Origin: Phorcus lineatus
Lineage: Eukaryota; Mollusca; Gastropoda; Trochida; Trochidae
Direction of reading: 5' to 3'
Length of the DNA stretch: 64,000 bases
NCBI GenBank assembly: GCA_921293015.1
Contig: OV121084.1
Location: 50,565,864 to 50,629,863, forward strand
The first letter of the stretch is position 1; each line of letters opens with the position of its first letter. Positions 24,991-37,600 of the stretch are shown here, in pieces. The notes beneath the pieces were generated by a model. The model saw only the letters and a program-made list of their open reading frames with translations, ran no database searches and was not told the DNA's origin. Both the position numbers and the translations under genes were made by a program.

Positions 24991-26495
24991 AAAAGTCAAA
25001 AAGCTTGTTAAAATATTTATTGCACATCCTGGTGTTTATCACAGTGAGCGAATTCTACAGTGTTGAGAGAATTGAGAAGTGTTTCAATATTATGGTGGTC
25101 CTAGACATGTACTCAAGGATAACCTCAAGGGCATACATGTTTGTTGGTGATTGCAAGTCTACAGAGACGGGTCCTCAATAGTCCAGAGTAAACCTGCCAA
25201 TAATTCTCATATGTCGTTTTTGGAACATTTACTCTGAATTATCAAGGATGACAAAGACTACTTTAAGAAAAAAAATATTTCAAATTCAGAAGAACAAAAT
25301 AGGTCCATATTTTAAAGTAAATATTGGACCTGTTTGTGGATTGGAAATCGGACAAATATACAGAGAGAGTTGTAAGGTTAGGTGTCTCAGAGGTAAAATC
25401 TTGTGTAATATCAAACAAGAAAACTAACACCACAATTCTTTTAAAATCTGTTACCTCTTCATCAAATGTAAAAGATGTACCGACCACCCCTCTTTCACTT
25501 CAGGATGGAAAGATTTACTGAATTGGACAACCAAAGTCACTTCCACCTAAATGTTTTGTACTTAAATTGTCCGCCCTTTAGTCATGTTTACAAAAAGTTA
25601 CCAATTGAAAGAGTTTGGTTTGAAAGAATGAATCCGAGTCCTTTGTATGAAGATGGGGAAAAATAGAGGTAATAAAATATGTTAAGGACCACCTAGTTTT
25701 CTATATTTATGCTTCATATGTATCATTATATGAACTATAGAACATCTCAATATTGAAAATTGGGTGGTCCTTAATTTTTTCAATTGAGTATACATACTTC
25801 AATGACCAGCCAAAGCCTCCTGAAAGAGTCATTTTTAGTTGGTAGCAGGTTTCATTAACAGAGTATTATTGATTACCAGATATTGGCTTATAGGTACACA
25901 TCTTTCAGTTGAAAGTCCTAATTCGGATTTTGTAAGGTACGGGAACATTGAAACCTTGGTGATAGAGGATGCGAGTCAGATCATGATTGTGGAGAGTGAG
26001 AAACAACATGTTCACAGGTGTTCACAGGTGTGCAAGTAACAAATGACAACATTAATAAAACAAAAAACACTCTTTCACCCATAAAGCCAAGGACGTCTTG
26101 TCCAAATCTGGGACAACCAGCAAAAGGCATCAAATATGTAACCTTGGTTACGTAATACTGAAAAACAGTCATTGAACTCTATGGAAACTATCAGATAAAT
26201 CTGATTTGAAACACTATTAATTTCTTTACTGACAACTCTTGAAAACTTATTCATCATTTTAACTCAATCTGGTTTCTGGTATTCATGCTGAATTAGGACA
26301 GCTGCTTTTTCACTTTTTTGTTTTATATTTTACATTTAATGAAAGAAAAAGTTCCATATGTCTTCAAACAATGTCAATTTAACAAAAACATTTTCTATCA
26401 ACTAGTAGCTCCAATGATTATGTGACATGAACAACATTTTTACTAATATCAGCATCCTTTTCATACATCCATTACATTGAAGAATCAGATCAATG
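24991..26495. other. Intergenic DNA between C1D and CFAP36, part 1
   Basis: No gene recognised. A small imperfect palindrome, AGGTCCATATTTT with AAATATTGGACCT, spans 25301-25331. An 85-bp TTAA-flanked element is listed separately. Short overlapping open frames at 25263-25670 look like chance. Confidence 0.5.
25686..25770. mobile_element. Tiny TTAA-flanked inverted-repeat element (85 bp)
   Basis: Flanked by TTAA at 25682-25685 and 25771-25774. The terminal inverted repeats are GGACCACCTAGTTTTC and its near-complement (right end, read inward, GGACCACCCAATTTTC), 14 of 16 matching. The interior is AT-rich. It looks like a very short MITE or an internally deleted transposon end pair. Confidence 0.65.
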
Positions 26496-26509
26496 TTTCA
26501 GTGTTTCGG

Positions 26510-26953
26510 CAGTCTGATTAAAATCGACCGTGTTCCGAGGAATAAAAGTTTCAAAATATTGACTCTATCGAGATTTGAACTCTTTCTGTCTAGGCTATCC
26601 TCTCCACTAGGTCTGAAGGCAGCCTCACTGCACGCACGTGCCGACACCAGTTTAGCGCAGACAAAACTTAGTCAATAGCAAACCAATCACATCATCGCGT
26701 TTAAAATAAAGATAGCGGCGATCAAGGTTAACGAATGGTAAATGGGAGTTACTTGCCCCTAGCTACTGATACCGAATGCTTTTGCCGCACGCATTGTGAT
26801 TGGTTAGCTTAGTTTACGCAAGAACGTGCGCTACAGTAGGGTGCGGTCAGACCTAGTGGAGAGGATAGCCTAGACAAATAGAGTTCGAATCTCGATAGAC
26901 CCAATATTTTGAAACTTTTATTCCTCGGAACACGGTCGATTTTAATCAGACTG
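26510..26953. mobile_element. Mutator-like element with long inverted repeats (family M), 444 bp
   Basis: The two ends are inverted copies. Both read CAGTCTGATTAAAATCGACC inward and stay nearly identical for about 110 bp, through TCTAGGCTATCCTCTCCACT. Similarity then continues more weakly to AACCAATCACA, so most of the element is one large imperfect palindrome. A perfect 10-bp target duplication, AGTGTTTCGG, flanks it (26500-26509 and 26954-26963). Long inverted repeats and 9-11-bp duplications fit the MULE superfamily. No transposase is encoded. A TTCGAACTC phrase in each arm mimics a tRNA B box but is part of the repeat. Confidence 0.88.
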
Positions 26954-26964
26954 AGTGTTTCGGC

Positions 26965-28120
26965 ATCAAAAGATTTACAGATATTACCCTGTCTTGAGGA
27001 ATGATTAAAAGGTGTATGTAAATATAATTAAGTACAAAAAGAGTATCTGACCAGAGATTTTTAGTTATATGATTTGGCATAGCAAGATGTGAAGTCAAGC
27101 AGCAACATATAGTATGATCTAGTTAAAACTAATCTAACATTCAAATCACAAAAGTTTCTGATAATATTATAATTTCATAATGAACAAATTGTTGGTTCAA
27201 AACATGTACATGTAAATAAATCATGTATGCAATGATTGCAATCTATTGACTATTGGTTAAATAGTTTAATGATTTCCTTACTATTATGAATTTATGATTT
27301 GTTTAGCCGTCAATATGTCTTATTTCATATGTTTGTTTCTCTGAATGACCCAGTTCACCTCAGGTACATAGATGTGTTACAGCACCTCGACAAGTAAAGG
27401 GAGGTAACTCACCATCACTTTCATACCAGGGCTAGCATTATTATGTGTTACAATACAAATGAATGGTAAGAGATTGTAATTCAAGGCAACAATCAAAAAG
27501 TGCATTTACCATACAGATAAAAATATAACAAGCATTCCATCTGAAAGTGTTTTAAGGGAGATACTCATTGGTAAGACATAAACATTTGAAAATAATTTAC
27601 ATAGATAATACACACAAAGAATCATATTACAAATATATTCAACAAAAAAAGTTACAAATATAAGAACATTTTGAATAACAATATATTCATTTATCGACAC
27701 ATTTTAAGATATCAACCACATTCCATTATTTCTTAATCATTTTGTCTGGTCCATATACCTGAAATTCACATTTCACTGTATATTCATTCTCTGGTAATTT
27801 TTGGATGATTAAAAAATTGAAACAGATGTGCTTTAATAATGGCTTGCCCTTCAGTCCAAGCACAGATAGATATCATCAACAAATGAATTTTAAATAAGAC
27901 ATAAGTAAGGAAATAAAAACTAGACACAAAATAGATAAGAAATAATAGTTTTTCCTCATTGCATCAGGGGTGTATAAAGGAATTTTTAAAGGGAGGTTTA
28001 ACCTATTGAGAGGAGCTGCAAGGACAAGTCCAGCGACATAATTAACAGTGGCTATGAATTGTTTTCTTGATCATGTTTAAACACAACTTTATAAAAATAA
28101 GTAATGTGATTACCAGTGAT
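26965..28120. other. Intergenic DNA, nothing recognised
   Basis: AT-rich DNA with no open frame of note and no repeat matched elsewhere. Confidence 0.55.
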
Positions 28121-28123
28121 AAA

Positions 28124-28534
28124 GATTCTCTCCCCATAGAGATGGCTCAATCAGATGCCAAGCCCAAAGGATGGGCAAAATTTCCTAAGACACCCTCTGG
28201 GAACAACACTGCATCCAATAATAATATTGCATGCATGGATAACACAGTTACCGAGGCCTATGCCATGATGCAGTCACTAAAAAAGGCAACTGTGTTCTGT
28301 AAAAAAAAACCTACAAAAAGTGCACATTTGAATAAATTTTAACTTTCCTAAGGCATACAGAACAACTTACGCTTTTCGAATGATATACCCTTTTGAAATA
28401 GCGTCTCTAATTGTACAACTAACCTTGATTTCATTCAATCAAGCTTCTACATTTCTAGACCAGGAAACACTCAAATTAGGACAGAGGTTAGGATAGGAAT
28501 TTATGACATGAGCCCTCTCGGTGGGGAGAGAAAG
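28124..28534 (+). mobile_element. Mutator-like MITE (family A), copy 3, degenerate
   Basis: Left end GATTCTCTCCCCATAGAGAT and right end (read inward) CTTTCTCTCCCCACCGAGAG match the termini of the intact copy at 39472-39911. So do internal landmarks GCCTATGCCATGATGCAGTC and TGTGTTCTGTAAA (compare 39653-39700) and ACTAAC(C/T)TTGATT. Length is 411 bp. No clear target duplication remains. An open frame of 91 codons overlaps it (28067-28342) and is a by-product. Confidence 0.75.
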
Positions 28535-28539
28535 GTAAG

Positions 28540-30005
28540 TGTACTGTGTACTATATAACTTTTTAACGCTTTCTGCTCCACAGGAATCTTTTATCACAAC
28601 TTTGACAAAATAATTATTTTTTTCATTTAGTATCTCTGCATGAAAATAAAATAGCCTTACAAGGTAGAGTCTTAAATACATAAGGATGGTATGATCAAAT
28701 AATTTCAGGGACGGAAACTTTGAGTGGACAAGACAAAGTTGATGTTTTCATTTGTGATGTGTAAACTTAACAACTCTAGGATCTTAAAATCATTTTCTTT
28801 AAAACCATAACTCTCATCCTTGTAAATCTAGGGATATTTTACCAATAAGGCAGTTGATAGGCTGGACGGTTTGGCAACTGACTTTTTAAGTAAAGGCAGC
28901 AAAATGAGTTTAACAAACTTATAAGAATTAAATATTGGCATATATATAAGCAATCAACAACATAAATATGAACAACCTTTTGATCTTATGCAGATTTATA
29001 AATTGATTCATCAAAATGTGAACATGTTAAACAATATAAAGATGGACATGTATAATTGTCTTAAAGAAAATAAAAGACCTAACTGTTGATTGGAGTGTTG
29101 AGAGTGCAAATCATTTGGGCTTCAACAAGTTTAAGTTTGACCTTCTTCAGGTTTTTTCAAAACATTTAAACTTTTTAAACACACCAGTAATCAAATATCT
29201 TGCATAATAAAATGATGGTCTAAAACCAGTACTTAAAATTATTTTTTTCAATTTAACATACAAATTTATAGTGTAGTTCTTTCCTTCATATTTAAAATTA
29301 ATCAAAACATAGTTAGGTAGTTTGACATAAAAGAAAAAAAACTCAAAAGAAAATTTCTTGGGATGGTGGTGGCAGGGGTAAATTTGTGTAAATGACCTTA
29401 TGAATCTTAATTGTTTGTGAATTCTTTCCCAACAGAGGTAACCAAAGTTACATTTCCTTCATTTACATAAAATAATCCTGTACTAGAACATAGAATTTCC
29501 ACAATATTCAAAGATCCAGTTCAGGAGTACACCTCGACCCTGCCAATGGTTGAGTACCTGTTGAAGCCCTAAGAGTCATTTGTGTTTACAACAAAGTTAC
29601 AACATCAGTCATTATCATGAGGAATCAGTCAAAGCTTTCAGCTTAACCCTCAACCTACTAGTCTAATATATTTCATGAATGTACATACACAGTGTAGGAA
29701 ATACAGCCATTCTGGAGTACTCGTGACACATTACTTAAAAGCTTACTACTTTTCAAGCTTATTTCCTACACTGATATGCAGTTTCATCAACACCCCCGCA
29801 GTTTTCCCTTCTCACTCATTGAGAGATTTCTGCAAACTCTTTGTCCTCCCCAGCAGCAGGGAATGATTCCAGTGATGCAGGAAGGGTTTTCTTTGTTGTT
29901 TAAGACGGACAGGTGAAGAGTTAACATCTGCGGTTCATCCAAATGTTTACATTTCATTTTTATTGGTGACGATCTGAAATAAGATAAATTCTTTCATAAA
30001 ATATA
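28540..30005. other. Intergenic DNA, nothing recognised
   Basis: AT-rich DNA, no gene recognised, no repeat matched elsewhere in the window. Confidence 0.5.
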
Positions 30006-30010
30006 AATAG

Positions 30011-30725
30011 AGGTCAGGTGGGGTTGTTGAGGTGGTTTGAGGTTGTGGAGGTAGGTAAAGGTGGACTTGTTGAAGTTGAGTGTAGTTATTGAGTATATGT
30101 GGAGGGGACTGGTTGTATCGGGTTAAATGGGTTTATAGAGGAAGGACGAGTTGGCTGAATTTGAGTGGATTGTGTTTAGTGGATGAAGATTGGGTGGAGT
30201 GGTTGAAAATGGGTGGGGTGATTGAGGTTTTGTATTGTGGGTTTGAGGTTGGATGCCTGGGTTGGTTAAAGATTCTCTTAATTGATTTAATGAGATTGAG
30301 ATGTAATTAGACGGTTGAGGTTGGGTGAAGTGTGTTCGTGTGTGTTCGTTAGAATTTGTTGGAGAGATTGATGTTTGGTGTTTTGGGTTTGAGGTAAGAC
30401 TAAGGGGTTAAGGTTGGTTGGATTGGTTTTGTTAAGTTAGGATTGGGTGGTTGTGGTTGAGTGGATTGGTTCAGGTTGGTCACAATCTGTATGAGGTAAG
30501 ATGAGATGGATGAGGTTTTGGTTGTGGGTTTGTCGAGATGGGTTGAGTGTGTATGAGGTTAGAGCGAGTAATTGGGGTTTTGGTTGTGGGTTTGTTGAGG
30601 TGAGATGGGGTAGCAGAGTGTGGGTCCAGTATGAATAAGATGGGGTGTTTGAAGTTGGGTGAAGTTCTTGATGTTGGACAGAGTAAGTATGTTGAGATGG
30701 GTACAATGAACAAGATTGAGTTGAG
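30011..30725. repeat. GT-rich, C-poor low-complexity tract (~0.7 kb)
   Basis: The + strand is almost entirely G, T and A. For example 30181-30240 contains no C at all. Phrases such as GAGGTTTTGGTTGTGGGTTT recur (30512 and about 30573, roughly 62 bp apart), with variants of GGTTGAGGTTGGGTG throughout, so it looks like a decayed minisatellite. Open frames on the - strand (Pro/Thr/His/Ser-rich, to 89 codons) are products of this composition. Confidence 0.85.
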
Positions 30726-33700
30726 AGGGTTTGTTATTGGGAGATGGTTTGCTTTAGGTGACTCAAGGACTAGAGATTCAGGATGATGTCACTTTCATAT
30801 TGGCAAATATCCCTCCTGGAAAATCCACTGTAACATTTAGTGGTTTAGCATGCTGTCTTTAATTAGAGTTATGTATTTTCACCATCTTAGTGTAAATCCA
30901 GTGAATGAAATTAAGTAGTAATTTAAAACCTTTAAACTAAAGACCCATGTCTTTAGCTCAAATATAATAAGTCAACAACAAGATAAAAAATCATCAAATT
31001 TATTTTGAGATACCTGAGGAAAGAGATGATAAGAATAATTGGGAACAAAAACTTTAAATTTTGTTAATTATTTGATTATTTCATTACCGTTTGAATATCA
31101 TCGTCGGTGTAACATAGCACCGGGATGACACTGATGACATTGCATAGGTGTCAAAGGTCAAGGTTATAAATACGTGAACATGTAGAAATTTGGATATACA
31201 TGGATGTGAACATTACTCTAAATTACACCGTGTACAAAACTGACACCTTACAAAAAGCAAAATCTGCAACTATTATCATGACACTTTCATGGCATTTATT
31301 ATTATGCATAAACCAAATATCTAATGACTTGAGATGAAATCAAACTAAGTATTGATTAATTTAATTGCACACATCTTGATACATTTATGTGAAACATATC
31401 TGTAAATCCGTAAATCTGTGAAATACTTTGATGGTTCCATTACTGGCTTATAAATTTTGACCAGAGAGGATTTATTAAATAAAATATAGGATAGTGTTAT
31501 ACTTCAAAACAAAGTTTGCATTTCAGATCATTGTAGAAAGATTAAAAGAGACCTGGCGTGCAAGTTGCATTGAACACCTGCATATCAAATATAAAGGATT
31601 TTGGAATGCAAGAAACTAAAATAAATGTATCTACTATCAAGCAAACTTTACAGAAAATCTACACTTCTAGAGCTTTTAGTTCATTATTTGTTCTGAGAGA
31701 TATATAGTACCTCCCAACTCCAAAACATTTGGGATGCAGCAGTTCTGAATGAAAAATAAAAAATACACAAAGTTCAAGTGCAGGGGGCAACTAGTCACTC
31801 TAAATGTTTATCTGAAGATATTTGTTTGTTGAGCTTAAATACTGGAGTCACAGAATACCCTTGCACATGTCAATCACTCCTTTATGTGAATGCAAATAAT
31901 CTTGGGTGTACGAAGATAGTGAACATGAAGCACGCAAGGTTTTATATTAGGGACAACCTGTAGAAAGACTAAATAGCCCTTGTACATATCGGCCAAGATT
32001 TCAGAAATAAATGTGACTTTATCTTTAGTTAAAAATATAATTGGATTGTGTGAAAAGAAAACAAACTTCAATTTTAATGTTCCTACTTAAGTATTTTATC
32101 TTGAACCTACAAGATTATAAAACCCATCCACAAGGTTGATCCACATGTCCATTTTTACATAGTTAAGCTTCAGTCACTTGAAGTAGGCTTATTGACATGG
32201 CAATAAGATACTGTGTTAATTCTGTTTCATGAGAGTGCAGCTTAACCAGTTATGTCTACCAAGTCTTGCTGTAGGCATACTTTGTGCAGACAGATATTGT
32301 ATATTAAATATCATATGTAAGATATAACGAAATATGACAATATGCAATGATTAGATAAATTCAAATGTGGGGTTATCACAACACTGCAAAACAATGGTCA
32401 CTTGTTTCAATCGTAAGTGAAGAGGGGAAGGTCTCATAAACAAAGATACCAAAATAAATTCAAACTATTATAATAAAGGCTAACAGAAATCACATGGTGC
32501 TTTTGAAAAGAAAACTATTGGATTCATTATAACATCAGATAAAGTTAAAAACAAGGTGTCATCTTAATGCAAGATTAACATACTTGTTAATGAGGTAACA
32601 ATCCCTTATGTTACCTTTCTGGTACAACTTTTGTGCAATTTTTTAACCATATAAATTCAGTAACAATGTGAGTTAATTAGAAATTTCATTCATTTCAACA
32701 CTTAAAGATGCATAATCAGAGTTTTATATTTTTAAAGTTTTAAGATATTTTTGGTACTTATCCAGCAAACAATTGCTTGCAATTTTACATAAATAGGAAG
32801 TTTTTTTATAGAATTATGGAGAATAAACAAAAGGCCTTTCCCGCATCGTTTTAGTTGTATAGATTTAAATGGTAGGATTATTTGCAAAGTTATGCAAAGG
32901 ACTGCGGAACAAATTTCTTCACTGTCAACAACCCAAGGGAAGTGGTGCGAATCGCTGTTTAAACTGAACACTGACATAGCAACTGTTCAATTCACGATCA
33001 TAGCTAAGAATGAAGAATAGTAACACTGTACATAACATAACACGACTATTGCCAATTCCCCGTAACTCAATGGAAGTGTGTTGTCCTCACTGATCACTGT
33101 ACTCTTCCCTCCTTGCTAAACACTTGAGTTTTTTTTCATTTTGATAATAAGAAAAGTCGATTACACTGGATGCTTAAAACAAGGAAGTGTGGAAAATCTA
33201 CACATAAAAAGATGAGGTCACGGATTGTTGGTTTGTTTTTAGAAGAGGGTGTCATACTTCAAAAATATAATTGGCTACTTTCTCAATTATTTATAATTCT
33301 GTTTTGATAGCCAAACATTGTTAAATTATTTTCGTAAAGAAGGATACACATTTTAAAAAGGCATGCGAATATGATTATGCATCTTTAAATTCAAGCACAC
33401 AATATAAGAATTCATACCAACCATTTCAAACAAAGCAAATTGTCCTCCATCGAATTTGATGCTAGCCTACAAAGATATTATAATAATACAAATTTAAGAG
33501 GATGCCTCAGATTTTCAGTACGTTTTGTTAATCTTGCAATCACATGCTTGGTATTTTGATAGAAAATATTCTCACAATTTATACAAATAGTGGAATAAGT
33601 TACAAGGTGTATCACAACAAAACATTTATCTACAAAACTTCAAGTTATTTCCCTTGTTTCTTATTTAGAACACAGTGGATACAATTGTGCGAGGAGACAT

Positions 33701-34255
33701 CTATTGCTAATTTCATCAAAACGATTATGTCAAGATCTAAAGATTGAATCAAGGCAACATAATTAACTTGAAGTTTCAAAGATAAAAGCACATCACAAAA
33801 CCATAAATAAAGATCTGCAAAAAGATTTACAATGTACCTAAAGAAACAAAAAACATTAAAAACATGATTTATTCTGGATGCGAAGATGAGAGTATTCTTT
33901 AACTGATACAGAATAATAAGTAATAAAATACTGATATAGCTTAAAGCACTTGGTGCATAAGGAGACATTTGCAGGACCTGGAAGTTATCAGGGCTTTGAA
34001 ACAAAAAGAGTACTGATCCTCTGAAAGTCCCTCGTTTCTGGATTTGACTATGCAGCAGTTATCTCCCCTTCCCTCGAGGAATGGGATGACGTAACATATC
34101 ACTTTCAAATATTAATGCTCACTAGATATATTTGTTCTATGACATCTACTATTAATAAGCAGTATGATATAAATTAGATTAATCCAGGGCAGTGAGACAA
34201 ATATCAGATTCATTAGTGTAGCAACATCCCATCCCTACTGACACATGCAGCATAC
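30726..34255. other. Intergenic DNA between C1D and CFAP36, part 2
   Basis: AT-rich DNA with no recognisable gene. The longest open frame is 119 codons (33645-34004, -), AT-rich and without a domain. Confidence 0.5.
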
Positions 34256-34259
34256 AAAG

Positions 34260-34265
34260 TTTATT
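34260..34265 (-). terminator. Candidate CFAP36 polyadenylation signal
   Basis: TTTATT on the + strand is AATAAA on the - strand, about 400 bp past the CFAP36 stop. This is a reasonable 3' UTR length. Other AT-rich matches exist nearby, so this is a guess by position. Confidence 0.3.
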
Positions 34266-34373
34266 TCATTTGATACAAAGTGTTTCTTTCAATTCATTGT
34301 GGAACCAGGCATAAGACACAACAAAAGTGCTGCACAACATTCATTAGCAAAACAGACTGCAAGCTTGCAACAC

Positions 34374-34642
34374 AGACCTGTACACTTGCAAGAACAGGCT
34401 ACAAACTTGCCATTACATGTCATAGGCTTCAAACAAGGCTGTATTCAGCAATAACATGCAGTAGGCTTGCATCAAATTGTCATCTTTTAAACAAGGTGCG
34501 GGGAACTTGCAACACGGTGACGAGATCTTGTAACAAGGTGGTGTGATCTTTTATCTTGCAACAAGGTGAAGTGATCTTTTATCTTGCAAACAAGGTGGGT
34601 GGTGATGGAAACTTTCAACAAGAAGTGTGGATCTTGCAACAA
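34374..34642 (-). repeat. CTTGCAA-type degenerate repeats in the CFAP36 3' flank
   Basis: CTTGCAA or close variants recur (34374, about 34385, 34505, 34555, 34582, 34633), several followed by CA(A)CAAGGTG. A phrase GTGATCTTTTATCTTGCAA occurs twice, about 30 bp apart. The tract lies directly downstream of the CFAP36 stop and probably within its 3' UTR. Confidence 0.7.
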
Positions 34643-34662
34643 CATGCAGTTGAGTAACACAT

Positions 34663-37600
34663 TCAAAACTTCTTACCAATCACTTCAGTTTTAAGACGAT
34701 CTGCTATTGCCTTTCTCATTGCTAAACGTTTTTCAGTCTCTGGATCTTTCTTCTCTGGTTCTGCGGCCTTGCCAGACATGGCAGCACGAGCTGCTCTTGC
34801 TGACTGGGGCCTCTGTGGCTGAGCAGATTCAACCCGACGTAGCTGCTTCTCTCTCTCTTCTTTCTTCATTTTCACAAGTTTGTCCCGCTGTTCTTTTAGA
34901 AACGCCAGTCTTTGCTCTCGCTCAGCCATAGACATCGCTTCCATGGATTTCTGAAACAACAAATGCATCAAGGTTTTATACAACCTTGAAATGATACTAG
35001 TCTGTAAATGCAATTTTGTCAATTGAAATTTCAGGAAAGGAAAGGGAATATATCAAAGTTGGTGATGATTGGCCAAATAGCTTTTAGAGTAACGCTTCAC
35101 GAACAATGGTAACATTGACGCTGACAGATACTCAACCAAACCAATATGTCTCTAGACTCTTTTAAGGGAGACAACTACAACTTCGTCGGGAGGCCGCTGC
35201 ACTAAAAAATCACAAAAAATGGCAGGTCAGCAGCAAGGTTTAAATAAGTCAGAGATTGGGACTTGTGCAAGACATGAGGGGGATGTTGTAGCCATACCTG
35301 CATTGCCTGATATCTCTCTGAACCAGTCCCTTCAGTCTCTGCCTGTGCAGACTTGAGCCAGTTGCTGGCTGCGTCCTCGTTGCTCACTCCTTGTGGCGCC
35401 TTGGTGCCCAGTTGAGGCTTAGACAGGGGAGCTGGGGCTGATACAGCTGAAGCTGACACTGCAACTGGTGGTGCCGAGGCTTTCTGAGCAACAGCTGCAG
35501 CTGGTGGTCGACTAGCTGTTTGAGGTGCTATGCTTGGCTGCAATTGTAGGATGTGTATACATAAGAAGAAGGTATAATGTGTTAATAATCTTTAATTTAA
35601 CATACTGTAGATGGCAGGTATATGAATGTTAGTCACTGATGTGATATAACCCTAGATTTACTTCTGCAGTTCTCGCCGCAGACAGAATTGCAGAAAACAA
35701 ATGCATACATCTGTAAATGTTTCCTAGTAGTACCTACAGCAGATTTGAGGTCTGTGGGTGGTTTGGACGGGCTGTGTGCTGCTTGTGTTGGGACATGAGA
35801 GACAGATGTAGGAGGGACGACAGCAACCTTCCCATCAGAGGAACTCTTCAAAGCCTGCAACAAACATAACACACTTGTCAATATATTCATTTAAGGTTCA
35901 ATTGCAATGGCTACAATAAGTAAGCAACGTCTCATAGAATACCAATCGCAACACATGGCTCCAGATAGACATTGAACCAATCAGGCTTCAAGTCAATATG
36001 ATATATTATTCCATTCCAACTTAGTCTGCATCGTTTGTATTTCAAAGCCAAATATTTAATGTTACTTCTTTCAGACTTCCCCCCACATTGTTTTTATTGA
36101 CTTTTTCTCATTAATCAATGATGTGAATACTAAGTCACTGTTATACATTGCCATCTTCTCTGCATACTGAAGGTGTTAAAATATATTCATGAAAGAATGT
36201 CAACCTGAAGCAAGTCAAATAGTTGTATTATTGATACCCTCCAGAAATGAATTACAGGGGTACCAATATTCTATACTATTTATCTGAAAACATTGGAGGG
36301 CAGGGGACTTTGGGGTGTTTAAATTTGTTCATCCAATTGGATGTGCTGTGTCAGACATACCAGATCTATCTTCTTCTCCTCCGCCTGTCTGCTCTGGCTG
36401 AGTCTGTTTGCCTCACTCTTGGACATGGCCAGGATTGCCTTCATCTCCTCTTCCTCCTTCACACTCCTCTTCTTCTGCTGCTCAAACTCCTGCCGCGACT
36501 TCCTGCAGACAGAGAAATAACATGGGAGTTCAACTGACATCGTCACATCAACAAGTGAAAGTGTCTTGAAAGTTCCAGGCTACAATGCAATTGTGAACAT
36601 CTTGACTCCTTGCTCTCATAATTTTGCAAACTTGCCTCAAAAAGGTTTCAAGATATTTCCACCAAGCTCTTTGTAACAGGTCAAATATGGTGAAACCCTT
36701 ATGTTAACTTCATCATAGAGAGTGACAATTATGGCTCATGTAGTACACTACACCAACAATTTGTTGCAAGGCATTTCAAACCCTAGTAATTCACAAAATG
36801 AATGGAAGATTATATACAAAACTTGCAATATTACATATGGTCATTATGACCAGTACAAACTTTCACATAAATTAGCAATTCTGATCATTTCATATTTGCA
36901 GGTACATTTATCAGTCATCTTGGTGAATGAAGGTTATATTGGTGGTCAATTTTTAGACCTGCAGGGTTTGACGACAGTGTTAAGGTTGACTGATGCATCA
37001 GCCAGGCAGGGCGAAAAAGTAAACCAGCTTTATCTTACATGAATGTAGCACTTGCACACAACATGCTTTAAATCATAGTGTTGATCTCAAGTCTAGTAAC
37101 TTACTCCATGGCGGCAGCGAGTACAGCATCCTCTTCTTTCTGTCTGGAAGCCTCGCCCCTCCCCTTTTCGGACCGGGTGGAGGTCAGACTGTCTGGGAGT
37201 GCCCCCAGGTTCTTCATGATCATGCGGAGTGCCTCTTCCTGCAGCACAATGTTCTTGTGGGTCATCACCTTCACGTACAGGTTGAAGTCCACGGACGACA
37301 TGACCTGCTCCAGCACCGTCTGTCACCAGGCAACACAAACATAGAATCATGCAAACTGGTTATCATATGTAACTATGTGTTTAAAGTTTTATATGGATAT
37401 CTCATCAAATATGAGTGAAATATCATACAATAAACAAGGTAAAGAATCAAAAATAATTATTTAGATTGGCTATCTGAGGATTGAAATTCCCATTATTTGC
37501 ATTTTGGATAGATTTCATAGGGCACAGTTAAAATTACACAGCTATGCCTTGTAGGCACGTCTAAAAAATCGCTTACCATCTAGAATTTTAATTACATTGT

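Noticed and set aside
30437-30713. Pro/Thr/His-rich - strand proteins of 77-89 codons
   Set aside because: Direct product of the GT-rich low-complexity tract; two frames are open for the same reason.
35735-35741. Alternative CFAP36 exon 6 donor (GGTACT) three to four bases downstream
   Set aside because: It puts a stop codon early in exon 7, whereas the GTAGGT donor keeps 80 codons open.
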